The position numbers and the translations under genes were made by a program. From NCBI RefSeq assembly GCF_008705135.1, contig NZ_CP023694.1:6728501-6792500 (forward strand): a stretch of DNA of 64,000 nucleotides, read 5' to 3'. Of this stretch, positions 17,668-27,258 are shown one piece after another; position 1 is the stretch's first letter; each line of letters starts with the position of its first letter. The notes beneath the pieces were generated by a model that ran no database searches, was not told the DNA's origin, and was given only the letters and a program-made list of their open reading frames with translations. Source of the DNA: Streptomyces coeruleorubidus (GTDB lineage: Bacteria; Actinomycetota; Actinomycetes; Streptomycetales; Streptomycetaceae).

Positions 17668-17681
17668 TCGAAGCGCTTCGA
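17668..17681. promoter_or_regulatory. LacI-type operator 4
   Basis: Perfect TCGAAGCGCTTCGA, centred 89 bp from operator 3 and 107 nt upstream of the LacI ATG. Confidence 0.8.
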
Positions 17682-17895
17682 TACCTATTTCTCAGGAGGA
17701 GGCCCGACTCCTGGCCGGCACCCCGATGCAACACCGTCGTCAGGCCCCCGACAAGTCCGGGGGCGTTCCGCCCCCTTCGGCTGAACGGACGCGCGAGGAC
17801 TGGTGGGAGCGTCCGGTTTCGGGTACCAACGATCCAGTAGCACTGATCGGTAACGTACGGTCCTCAACAGCCCTATATGCGGCGAGGTGACCCTC

Positions 17896-19836
17896 ATGTC
17901 CGCTTCCACTACCCCCTCCTCCCGTCCCGCCGTCACCGAGCGGGAAGCCCGTGAGGTGGCGGAGGCCGCCCGGGAGCAGCACTGGCGCAAGCCCAGCTTC
18001 GCCAAGGAGCTGTTCCTCGGCCGCTTCCGGCTCGACCTCATCCACCCCCACCCCCTTCCGGCCGACGAGGCGGCCCAGCGCGGCGAGGAGTTCCTCGCCA
18101 AGCTCCGCGACTTCGTCGAGACGAAGGTCGACGCGGCCCTCATCGAGCGCGACGCCCGCATCCCCGACGAGGTGATCGACGGGCTGAAGGAGCTCGGCGC
18201 CTTCGGCATGAAGATCGACACCAAGTACGGCGGACTGGGCCTCACACAGGTGTATTACAACAAGGCGCTCTCCCTGGCCGGCTCCGCCAGTCCCGCCATC
18301 GGCGTGCTGCTCTCCGCGCACCAGTCGATCGGCGTGCCGCAGCCGCTGAAACTGTTCGGCACGCAGGAACAGAAGGAGCGCTTCCTGCCGCGTTGCGCCC
18401 GCACGGACATCAGCGCCTTCCTGCTCACCGAGCCCGACGTCGGCTCCGACCCGGCCCGCCTCGCCGCCACCGCCGTGCCCGACGGGGACGACTACGTCCT
18501 CGACGGCGTGAAGCTGTGGACGACCAACGGCGTCGTCGCCGACCTGCTGGTCGTCATGGCCCGGGTCCCGAAGAGCGAGGGCCACAAGGGCGGCATCACG
18601 GCCTTCGTCGTGGAGACCAACTCGCCCGGCGTCACCGTCGAGAACCGCAACGCCTTCATGGGCCTGCGCGGCATCGAGAACGGCGTCACCCGCTTCCACC
18701 AGGTCCGCGTCCCCGCGGCCAATCGCGTCGGCGCGGAGGGCCAGGGCCTGAAGATCGCCCTGACCACGCTCAACACCGGACGGCTCTCCCTGCCCGCCTC
18801 CTGCGTCGCGGCCGGCAAGTGGTGCCTGAAGATCGCCCGGGAGTGGTCGGCGGCCCGCGAGCAGTGGGGCAAGCCCGTCGCGCACCACGAGGCGGTCGGC
18901 TCCAAGATCTCCTTCATCGCGGCCACCACCTTCGCACTGGAGGCCGTGACGGACCTGGCCTCGCAGATGGCCGACGAGGACCGCAACGACATCCGCATCG
19001 AAGGCGCCCTCGCCAAGCTCTACGCCTCCGAGATGGCCTGGACGATGGCCGACGAACTCGTCCAGATCCGCGGCGGCCGCGGATTCGAGACGGCCGAGTC
19101 CCTCCGGGCCCGCGGCGAGCGCGGCGTCCCCGCCGAGCAGGTGCTGCGCGACCTGCGCATCAACCGCATCTTCGAGGGCTCGACGGAGATCATGCACCTC
19201 CTCATCGCCCGCGAGGCCGTCGACGCCCACCTCTCGGTCGCCGGCGACCTCATCGACCCCGAGAAGTCCCTCGGCGACAAGGCCAGGGCGGGAGCGAACG
19301 CGGGCGTCTTCTACGCCAAGTGGCTCCCGAAGCTGGTCGCGGGCCCGGGCCGGCTCCCCACCTCCTACGGCGAGTTCAAGCACGAGGTGGACCTCTCCGG
19401 GCACCTGCGCTACGTCGAGCGCACCTCCCGCAAGCTCGCCCGCTCCACCTTCTACGCCATGTCCCGCTGGCAGGGCCGGATGGAGTCCAAGCAGGGCTTC
19501 CTCGGCCGGATCGTCGACATCGGCGCCGAACTGTTCGCCATGAGCGCGACCTGCGTACGAGCCGAACTCCTGCGCAGCCAGGGCGACCACGGCCGCGAGG
19601 CCTACCAGCTCGCCGACGTCTTCTGCCGTCAGTCCCGGATCCGGATCGAGGAGCTCTTCAACCGCCTGTGGACCAACACCGACGACCTCGACCGCAAGGT
19701 CGTCAAGGGCGTCCTGTCGGGCACGTACGAGTGGCTGGAGCGCGGCATCGTCGACCCGTCGGGCGAGGGACCGTGGATCGCGGACGCGACACCGGGACCG
19801 TCCCGGAAGGAGAACCTGCACCGGCCGATCCGCTGA
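17896..19836 (+). CDS. Acyl-CoA dehydrogenase, long-chain type
   Basis: 646-aa flavoenzyme for the first step of fatty-acid beta-oxidation. The length and architecture match the VLCAD/ACAD9 group: a catalytic acyl-CoA dehydrogenase core (residues about 60-440, with FLLTEPDVGSDPA and KLWTTNG) plus an extra helical C-terminal domain of about 170 residues. IFEGSTEIM lies in the expected active-site region. I chose ATG at 17896 because GAGGTGA precedes it at good spacing; an in-frame GTG three codons earlier lies within that site. It is monocistronic, with a terminator after it, and appears unrelated to the sugar locus. Confidence 0.92.
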   Translation: MSASTTPSSRPAVTEREAREVAEAAREQHWRKPSFAKELFLGRFRLDLIHPHPLPADEAAQRGEEFLAKLRDFVETKVDAALIERDARIPDEVIDGLKELGAFGMKIDTKYGGLGLTQVYYNKALSLAGSASPAIGVLLSAHQSIGVPQPLKLFGTQEQKERFLPRCARTDISAFLLTEPDVGSDPARLAATAVPDGDDYVLDGVKLWTTNGVVADLLVVMARVPKSEGHKGGITAFVVETNSPGVTVENRNAFMGLRGIENGVTRFHQVRVPAANRVGAEGQGLKIALTTLNTGRLSLPASCVAAGKWCLKIAREWSAAREQWGKPVAHHEAVGSKISFIAATTFALEAVTDLASQMADEDRNDIRIEGALAKLYASEMAWTMADELVQIRGGRGFETAESLRARGERGVPAEQVLRDLRINRIFEGSTEIMHLLIAREAVDAHLSVAGDLIDPEKSLGDKARAGANAGVFYAKWLPKLVAGPGRLPTSYGEFKHEVDLSGHLRYVERTSRKLARSTFYAMSRWQGRMESKQGFLGRIVDIGAELFAMSATCVRAELLRSQGDHGREAYQLADVFCRQSRIRIEELFNRLWTNTDDLDRKVVKGVLSGTYEWLERGIVDPSGEGPWIADATPGPSRKENLHRPIR

Positions 19837-19846
19837 CCGGCCCCCA

Positions 19847-19875
19847 GGGGCGCGTGCACGCACGGCACGCGCCCC
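19847..19875 (+). terminator. Terminator after acyl-CoA dehydrogenase
   Basis: Perfect 11-bp GC-rich stem (19847-19857 and 19865-19875), 7-nt loop, 10 nt after the stop codon. Confidence 0.65.
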
Positions 19876-19928
19876 CGCGAGGGGGATGCGCTGTCCTCAC
19901 ACACCACGCTTACGGCAACAATGGAGCA

Positions 19929-21185
19929 ATGAGCGACAGTCCAGCCCCCCTCGCCGATCCCCATCTGGTCTACGACCCCGTAGCGGGCGACGGCCCGAAG
20001 GACGTGGTGATCCTCGGCTCCACCGGGTCCATCGGCACGCAGGCCATCGACCTCGTGCTGCGCAACCCCGGCCGGTTCCGGGTCACCGGCCTGTCCGCCA
20101 ACGGCGGCCGGGTCGCCCTCCTCGCCGAGCAGGCGTACCGGCTGCGGGCGCGCACGGTCGCGGTCGCCCGCGAGGACGTCGTACCGGCCCTGCGCGAGGC
20201 GCTCACCGCGCAGTACGGCACGGGCGAGCCGCTCCCCGAGATCCTCGCCGGCCCGGACGCGGCCACGCAGCTCGCCGCGTCCGACTGCCACACCGTCCTG
20301 AACGGCATCACCGGCTCCATCGGCCTCGCCCCGACCCTGGCCGCCCTGGAGGCGGGCCGCACCCTCGCGCTCGCCAACAAGGAGTCGCTCATCGTGGGCG
20401 GCCCGCTGGTCAAGGCCCTCGCCAAGCCCGGGCAGATCATCCCGGTCGACTCCGAGCACGCCGCCCTCTTCCAGGCCCTGGCCGCCGGCACCCGCGCCGA
20501 CGTCCGCAAGCTGGTCGTCACCGCCTCCGGCGGTCCCTTCCGCGGTCGTACGAAGGCGGAGCTGGCCCACGTCACCGTCGAGGACGCCCTCGCGCACCCC
20601 ACCTGGGCCATGGGCCCGGTCATCACGATCAACTCCGCGACCCTGGTCAACAAGGGCCTGGAGGTCATCGAGGCGCACCTCCTCTACGACATTCCCTTCG
20701 ACCGCATTGAGGTGGTCGTGCATCCCCAGTCGTATGTCCACTCGATGGTTGAGTTCACGGATGGATCGACACTGGCCCAGGCGACCCCGCCCGACATGCG
20801 CGGGCCCATCGCCATCGGCATCGGCTGGCCCGAGCGGGTCCCCGACGCCGCGCCCACCTTCGACTGGAGCAAGGCCTCGACCTGGGAGTTCTTCCCGCTC
20901 GACAACGAGGCCTTCCCGTCGGTGAACCTCGCCCGGCACGTCGGCGAGCTCGCGGGCACCGCCCCGGCGGTGTTCAATGCGGCCAACGAGGAGTGCGTGG
21001 AGGCGTTCCGTCAGGGCGCACTGCCCTTCAACGGGATCATGGAGACCGTCACCCGGGTCGTCGAGGAGCACGGCACCCCGCGTACGGGAACCTCACTCAC
21101 CGTGTCGGACGTCCTCGAAGCGGAGACCTGGGCGCGGACCCGGGCCCGGGAACTGGCGGCACAGACGGCGGAGGCCCGTGCATGA
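19929..21185 (+). CDS. dxr: 1-deoxy-D-xylulose-5-phosphate reductoisomerase
   Basis: 418-aa enzyme of the methylerythritol phosphate pathway, converting DXP to MEP with NADPH. The N-terminus has the dinucleotide motif GSTGSIGTQ. The active-site sequences NKESLIVGG, DSEHAALFQ and TASGGPFR are all intact. The stop overlaps the ATG of the following membrane protease by 4 nt (ATGA). With ispG further on, this is the usual dxr-protease-ispG isoprenoid neighbourhood. Confidence 0.97.
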   Translation: MSDSPAPLADPHLVYDPVAGDGPKDVVILGSTGSIGTQAIDLVLRNPGRFRVTGLSANGGRVALLAEQAYRLRARTVAVAREDVVPALREALTAQYGTGEPLPEILAGPDAATQLAASDCHTVLNGITGSIGLAPTLAALEAGRTLALANKESLIVGGPLVKALAKPGQIIPVDSEHAALFQALAAGTRADVRKLVVTASGGPFRGRTKAELAHVTVEDALAHPTWAMGPVITINSATLVNKGLEVIEAHLLYDIPFDRIEVVVHPQSYVHSMVEFTDGSTLAQATPPDMRGPIAIGIGWPERVPDAAPTFDWSKASTWEFFPLDNEAFPSVNLARHVGELAGTAPAVFNAANEECVEAFRQGALPFNGIMETVTRVVEEHGTPRTGTSLTVSDVLEAETWARTRARELAAQTAEARA

Positions 21186-22486
21186 CGACCCTGATGTTCA
21201 TCCTCGGCATAGGCCTCTTCGTGGTCGGCCTGCTGTTCTCGATCGCGTGGCACGAGCTGGGGCACCTGTCCACCGCCAAGCTGTTCGGCATCCGCGTGCC
21301 GCAGTACATGGTCGGTTTCGGCCCGACGATCTGGTCGCGGAAGAAGGGCGAGACCGAGTACGGGCTCAAGGCCATCCCCTTCGGCGGCTACATCCGCATG
21401 ATCGGCATGTTCCCGCCCGGCCCCGACGGCCGGCTGGAGGTCCGCTCCACCTCCCCGTGGCGCGGCATGATCGAGGACGCCCGCTCGGCCGCGTACGAGG
21501 AGCTCAGGCCGGGCGACGAGAACCGCATGTTCTACACGCGCGCGCCCTGGAAGCGCGTGATCGTGATGTTCGCGGGCCCCTTCATGAACCTGGTCCTGGC
21601 CGTGGCGCTGTTCCTCAGCATCCTGATGGGCTTCGGCATCACCCAGCAGACCACCACGGTCAGCTCCGTCTCCCAGTGCGTCATCGCGCAGAGCGAGAAC
21701 CGCGACAAGTGCGAGAAGGGCGACCCGGCCGCCCCGGCCGCCGCCGCGGGCCTCAAGGCGGGCGACAAGATCGTCTCCTTCAACGGCGTGCCGACCGACG
21801 ACTGGAACAAGCTGTCCGACCTGATCCGCGCCAATCCCGGCAAGGAAGTGCCGATCGTCGTCGACCGCAAGGGCCAGGACGTCACCCTGCACGCGAAGAT
21901 CGCCACCAACCAGGTCGCCAAGAAGGACTCCGGCGGACAGATCGTCGAGGGCCAGTACGTCCAGGCCGGATTCCTCGGCTTCAGCGCCGCCACCGGCGTG
22001 GTCAAACAGGACTTCGGCGAGTCCGTGACCTGGATGGGCGACCGGATCGGCGAGGCCGTCGACTCCCTCGCCGCCCTGCCCAGCAAGATCCCGGCCCTGT
22101 GGAACGCGGCCTTCGACGGCGCCCCGCGCGAGGCCGACTCCCCGATGGGCGTGGTCGGCGCGGCCCGCGTCGGCGGCGAGATCTTCACCCTCGACATCCC
22201 GCCCACCCAGCAGCTGGCCATGGCCCTCATGCTGGTCGCCGGCTTCAACCTCTCCCTGTTCCTGTTCAACATGCTTCCGCTGCTGCCGCTCGACGGCGGC
22301 CACATCGCGGGCGCCCTGTGGGAGTCGCTGCGCCGCAACACGGCCAGGCTCCTGCGCCGGCCGGACCCGGGCCCCTTCGACGTGGCGAAGCTCATGCCCG
22401 TCGCCTACGTGGTCGCCGGGATCTTCATCTGCTTCACGATCCTGGTCCTGATCGCGGATGTGGTTAACCCGGTGAGAATCTCCTAG
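21182..22486 (+). CDS. RIP zinc metalloprotease (site-2 type)
   Basis: 434-aa intramembrane protease of the RseP/Rip1 family. The zinc motif HELGH (His24, Glu25, His28) is in the first membrane helix, the third ligand lies in LPLDGGH (Asp371), and a PDZ domain lies between (around 170-260, AGLKAGDKIVSFNGVP). About four membrane segments. Such proteases release membrane-tethered anti-sigma factors or clear signal peptides; the substrate here is unknown. It is translationally coupled to dxr. Confidence 0.94.
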   Translation: MTTLMFILGIGLFVVGLLFSIAWHELGHLSTAKLFGIRVPQYMVGFGPTIWSRKKGETEYGLKAIPFGGYIRMIGMFPPGPDGRLEVRSTSPWRGMIEDARSAAYEELRPGDENRMFYTRAPWKRVIVMFAGPFMNLVLAVALFLSILMGFGITQQTTTVSSVSQCVIAQSENRDKCEKGDPAAPAAAAGLKAGDKIVSFNGVPTDDWNKLSDLIRANPGKEVPIVVDRKGQDVTLHAKIATNQVAKKDSGGQIVEGQYVQAGFLGFSAATGVVKQDFGESVTWMGDRIGEAVDSLAALPSKIPALWNAAFDGAPREADSPMGVVGAARVGGEIFTLDIPPTQQLAMALMLVAGFNLSLFLFNMLPLLPLDGGHIAGALWESLRRNTARLLRRPDPGPFDVAKLMPVAYVVAGIFICFTILVLIADVVNPVRIS

Positions 22487-22500
22487 TCATACGGCGTTCG

Positions 22501-22533
22501 AGGCGGCCCGGCACACTTTGTGCCGGGCCGCCT
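22501..22533 (+). terminator. Terminator after RIP protease
   Basis: Perfect 15-bp stem (22501-22515 and 22519-22533) with a 3-nt loop, 14 nt after the stop. It separates the dxr-protease pair from ispG. Confidence 0.75.
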
Positions 22534-22654
22534 CCCATTGAGTGGCAATGCGACTGGGATGTGCCCGCGCCAAGGCATGTGCCGTAATCTCGAAGCTCGG
22601 AGCCCGCTGCTCACGGGACCGGACCTTGATCCACGACTTGGGGTTGCACAGCAG

Positions 22655-23812
<1,158 letters not shown>

Positions 23813-23833
23813 GCCTTCCAGGACCGGCGGTTG

Positions 23834-23863
23834 CCCCGCGCCCTGTCGTTCAGCGGCGCGGGG
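23834..23863 (+). terminator. Probable ispG terminator hairpin
   Basis: CCCCGCGCC (23834-23842) pairs with GGCGCGGGG (23855-23863), 12-nt loop. The right arm is part of the dispersed 19-bp repeat. Confidence 0.5.
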
Positions 23864-23873
23864 AACTGCGCGA
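23855..23873 (-). repeat. Dispersed 19-bp repeat, copy B
   Basis: Exact reverse complement of the repeat between the sugar permease and GH74 genes (19/19). Confidence 0.65.
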
Positions 23874-23995
23874 ACAGCCACGGAAAACCCGCAGCCGCCC
23901 GCCAAACAGCAAGTCCCGAGCTCCAAGGCGCCCCGCCCAAGCGGCGCAGCTATAGTGCGGAGACCAAGCAGACCCGAGTGTGTGAGGCCCCGCCC

Positions 23996-24844
23996 GTGTT
24001 GACGCAGACGACCTCCCGGGTCCTCGAACCGAGCGACCTGGACGCCGCGCTCGCCATACTCGACCGCGAGCCCGTCGCGAACGCCTTCGTGACCTCCCGC
24101 GTGCAGATCGCCGGCCTCGACCCGTGGCGCCTCGGCGGAGAGATGTGGGGCTGGTACGAGGACGGCATGCTGACGTCCCTGTGCTACGCGGGCGCCAACC
24201 TCGTCCCGATCTGCGCCACCCCGCGCGCCGTCCGCGCCTTCGCCGACCGCGCCCGCCGGGCCGGCCGCCGCTGTTCCTCCATCGTCGGCCCCGCCGGCTC
24301 CACCGCCGACCTGTGGCGGCTGCTGGAACCCCAGTGGGGCCCGGCCCGGGACGTCCGCCGCCACCAGCCGCTCATGGTCACCGACCGCCTCCCGGACGGC
24401 ATCGCCCCGGACCCCTACGTCCGTCGCGTCCGCAAGGACGAGATGGAGAAGATCATGCCGGCATGTGTGGCGATGTTCACCGAGGAGGTCGGCGTCTCCC
24501 CGCTGGCCGGCGACGGCGGCCTGCTGTACCAGGCCCGCGTCGCCGAACTCGTCGGCTCCGGCCGCGCCTTCGCCCGCTTCGACGCGGACGGCAAGGTCGT
24601 CTTCAAGGCCGAGATCGGCGCCGCGACCGACCGCGCCTGCCAGATCCAGGGCGTGTGGGTGGCCCCCGAATACCGGGGGACCGGCTTGGCGGCCCCCGGC
24701 ATGGCAGCGGTCCTGCGCTACGCCCTGGCCGACGTCGCCCCGGTCGTCAGCCTCTACGTGAACGACTTCAACACGGCGGCCCGCAGGACGTACCAGAGGG
24801 TGGGCTTCCAAGAGGTCGGCGCCTTCATGAGCGTGCTGTTCTGA
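23996..24844 (+). CDS. GNAT acetyltransferase with DUF4081-type N-domain
   Basis: 282 aa. The N-terminal half (LEPSDLDAALAILDREPVANAFV) resembles the DUF4081 domain found with actinobacterial acetyltransferases. The C-terminal half is a GNAT fold with the acetyl-CoA site in VWVAPEYRGTGLAAPGM and VNDFNTAARRTYQRVGF. GTG start assumed; the adjacent TTG is equally in frame. The substrate is unknown. Its place after ispG appears to be conserved core synteny. Confidence 0.88.
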   Translation: MLTQTTSRVLEPSDLDAALAILDREPVANAFVTSRVQIAGLDPWRLGGEMWGWYEDGMLTSLCYAGANLVPICATPRAVRAFADRARRAGRRCSSIVGPAGSTADLWRLLEPQWGPARDVRRHQPLMVTDRLPDGIAPDPYVRRVRKDEMEKIMPACVAMFTEEVGVSPLAGDGGLLYQARVAELVGSGRAFARFDADGKVVFKAEIGAATDRACQIQGVWVAPEYRGTGLAAPGMAAVLRYALADVAPVVSLYVNDFNTAARRTYQRVGFQEVGAFMSVLF

Positions 24845-24874
24845 CAACGGGCACCCCCCTGTAGGCTCCCCGCC

Positions 24875-25405
24875 ATGGACCTGGTGATCGGCCCCCTCGA
24901 CCTCTCCGCCCACGTCGACGAGGCCCTGGCAGTCCAAGCCGTGGCCTTCGGCCTCGGCCCCGACGAGGTCGCAGTCCGCCGCCAGATCGTCCTGCGCCAC
25001 ATGACCTACCCGGGGGCCAGGGCCCTCGGCGCGACAGCCGGCCGGAACCTCGTCGGCTTCGTCTACGGCATGCCCAACGACCGCACCCACTGGTGGTCCA
25101 CGGTCGTGGAGCCGTACCTCAGGGCGAACCACCACGACCACTGGCTCGACGACGCCTTCGTGATCACCGAACTGCACGTCCACCCCGCCCACCAGAACCG
25201 CGGCATCGGACGCTCCCTGATCACCACGATCACCGACGGCGCCGCCGAACCCCGCTCGATCCTCTCGGCGATCGACACCGAGAGCCCGGCCCGCGCGCTC
25301 TACCGCTCGCTCGGCTACCGGGACCTGGCCCGCCAGGTCCTCTTCCCGAGCGCCCCCAAGCCGTACGCGGTGATGGGCGCCCCGCTCCCGCTCCTGCGCC
25401 GCTGA
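24875..25405 (+). CDS. GNAT-family acetyltransferase
   Basis: 176-aa GCN5-related N-acetyltransferase. The beta4/alpha3 signature is ELHVHPAHQNRGIGRSLI, and the C-terminus has ESPARALYRSLGYRDL. It follows the previous acetyltransferase by 30 nt and is probably in one operon with it. Acceptor unknown. Confidence 0.9.
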   Translation: MDLVIGPLDLSAHVDEALAVQAVAFGLGPDEVAVRRQIVLRHMTYPGARALGATAGRNLVGFVYGMPNDRTHWWSTVVEPYLRANHHDHWLDDAFVITELHVHPAHQNRGIGRSLITTITDGAAEPRSILSAIDTESPARALYRSLGYRDLARQVLFPSAPKPYAVMGAPLPLLRR

Positions 25406-25453
25406 CCGATTTCCACCGCCCGGTACCCCCCGGATAACCTCCTGCCATCACCT

Positions 25454-25492
25454 TCCCCCACTCTCGGCTCCGCTCGAGCGGGGGGACCCCCA
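25454..25492 (+). repeat. Short palindromic repeat before proS
   Basis: Starts with CCCCCACTCTCGGCTC, continues through CGCTCGAGCGGGGGG and ends in a short C-run. From memory, near-identical elements sit upstream of many Streptomyces genes. It could form a small hairpin just before the proS ribosome-binding site. Confidence 0.45.
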
Positions 25493-25512
25493 GCAGCAGG
25501 AGCAGAGAAGCC

Positions 25513-27213
25513 ATGGCGAACGTACCGGTCCAGCGCATGTCCCAGTTGATGGCGAAGACGTTGCGCGACGACCCGGCGGACGCCGAGGTCCTCAGCCACA
25601 AGCTCCTGGTCCGCGCCGGGTACGTGCGCCGCACCGCCGCAGGGATCTGGAGCTGGCTGCCGCTCGGCAAGCGCGTCCTGGCCAACGTGGAGCGCATCGT
25701 CCGCGAGGAGATGGACGCCATCGGCGCCCAGGAGGTGCTGCTCCCCGCCCTGCTGCCGCGTGAGCCCTACGAGGCGACCGCCCGCTGGGACGAGTACGGC
25801 CAGGAGCTCTTCCGCCTCCAGGACCGCAAGGGCGGCGACTACCTCCTCGGCCCCACCCACGAGGAGATCTTCACCCTGCTGGTGAAGGACCAGGCGTCCT
25901 CCTACAAGGACCTGCCGGTGATCCTCTACCAGATCCAGCACAAGTACCGTGACGAGGCCCGGCCCCGCGCGGGCATCCTGCGCGGCCGCGAGTTCCTGAT
26001 GAAGGACTCCTACTCCTTCGACACCGAGGACGAGGGCCTCGCCCGGTCCTACGCCCTGCACCGCGAGGCCTACCGGAAGATCTTCGCGCGTCTCGGCCTC
26101 GACTACCGCATCTGCGCCGCGACCGCCGGCGCGATGGGCGGCTCCAAGTCCGAGGAGTTCCTCGCCCCGGCCGAGGCCGGCGAGGACACCTTCGCCGACT
26201 GCCCGAACTGCGACTTCGCCGCCAACACCGAGGCGATCACGTACGCGCTGAAGCCCGTCGACGCCACGGACGTCCCGGCCGCCGAGGACATCCCGACCCC
26301 CGACACCCCGACCATCGAGACCCTCGCCGCCTCCCTCGGCGTCCCGGCCTCGGCCACGCTGAAGAACCTCCTCGTCAAGGTCGACGGCGAGATCGTCGCC
26401 GTCGGCGTCCCCGGCGACCGCGAGGTCGACCTGGACAAGGTCGAGGCGCACTTCGCCCCGGCCGTCGTGGAGCTGGTCACCGAGGCCGACTTCGCGACCC
26501 GTCCCGACCTGGTCCGCGGCTACGTCGGACCGCAGGGCCTGGACAAGGTCACGTACATCGCCGACCCGCGCGTGGCCCCCGGCACGTCCTGGATCACCGG
26601 CGCCAACAAGCCCGGTACGCACACGAAGAACGTCGTCGCGGGCCGCGACTTCGAGGTCGACCGTCACGTCGACGTCGTGGTCGTGCAGGAGGGCGACCCC
26701 TGCCCGAAGTGCGGCACGGGCCTCGTGCTCGACCGGGCCATCGAGATCGGCCACATCTTCCAGCTGGGCCGCAAGTACACCGACGCCCTCAAGCTCGACG
26801 TCCTCGGCCAGAACGGCAAGCCCGTCCGCGTCACCATGGGCTCCTACGGCGTCGGCGTCTCCCGCGCGGTGGCCGCCCTGGCCGAGCAGACCGCCGACGA
26901 CAAGGGCCTGTGCTGGCCCAAGGAGGTCGCCCCGGCCGACGTCCACGTGGTCGCCGCCGGCAAGGCCCTCCAGACGGAACTGGCCCTCGACATCTCCGGG
27001 AAGCTGGCCGCCGCCGGTGTCCGCGTCCTGGTCGACGACCGCCCCGGCGTCTCCCCGGGCGTCAAGTTCACCGACTCCGAGCTGATCGGCGTACCGCAGA
27101 TCCTGGTGGCCGGGCGGCGCGCGGCCGACGGCGTGGTGGAGCTGAAGGACCGCCGCACCGGCGAGCGCGAGGAGCTGACGGTCGAGGAGGCCGTCGCCCG
27201 GCTCACGGCCTGA
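25513..27213 (+). CDS. proS: Prolyl-tRNA synthetase
   Basis: 566-aa class II aminoacyl-tRNA synthetase charging tRNA-Pro. The order is bacterial: catalytic motif 1 and 2 regions (GIWSWLPLGKRVLANV, KYRDEARPRAGILRGREF), a YbaK-like editing insertion (about 230-380), motif 3 (GSYGVGVSRAVAALAEQ) and the anticodon-binding domain. ATG after AGGAG. Confidence 0.97.
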   Translation: MANVPVQRMSQLMAKTLRDDPADAEVLSHKLLVRAGYVRRTAAGIWSWLPLGKRVLANVERIVREEMDAIGAQEVLLPALLPREPYEATARWDEYGQELFRLQDRKGGDYLLGPTHEEIFTLLVKDQASSYKDLPVILYQIQHKYRDEARPRAGILRGREFLMKDSYSFDTEDEGLARSYALHREAYRKIFARLGLDYRICAATAGAMGGSKSEEFLAPAEAGEDTFADCPNCDFAANTEAITYALKPVDATDVPAAEDIPTPDTPTIETLAASLGVPASATLKNLLVKVDGEIVAVGVPGDREVDLDKVEAHFAPAVVELVTEADFATRPDLVRGYVGPQGLDKVTYIADPRVAPGTSWITGANKPGTHTKNVVAGRDFEVDRHVDVVVVQEGDPCPKCGTGLVLDRAIEIGHIFQLGRKYTDALKLDVLGQNGKPVRVTMGSYGVGVSRAVAALAEQTADDKGLCWPKEVAPADVHVVAAGKALQTELALDISGKLAAAGVRVLVDDRPGVSPGVKFTDSELIGVPQILVAGRRAADGVVELKDRRTGEREELTVEEAVARLTA

Positions 27214-27224
27214 GTCCCCGTGCT

Positions 27225-27258
27225 CTGTGAGCGCTCCGGCCCGCCGGAGCGCTCACAG
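27225..27258. terminator. Bidirectional terminator between proS and APH-fold gene
   Basis: Perfect 15-bp stem (27225-27239 and 27244-27258) with a 4-nt loop. The right arm overlaps the last codons and stop of the reverse-strand gene. Confidence 0.75.

Larger units (their letters stand above)
17562..17895. promoter_or_regulatory. Divergent control region, LacI gene and acyl-CoA dehydrogenase
   Basis: This 334-bp stretch has no convincing gene. It holds two operator-like palindromes in its LacI-proximal half. The other half should carry the promoter of the acyl-CoA dehydrogenase gene, but I see no clear consensus boxes. Confidence 0.7.
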
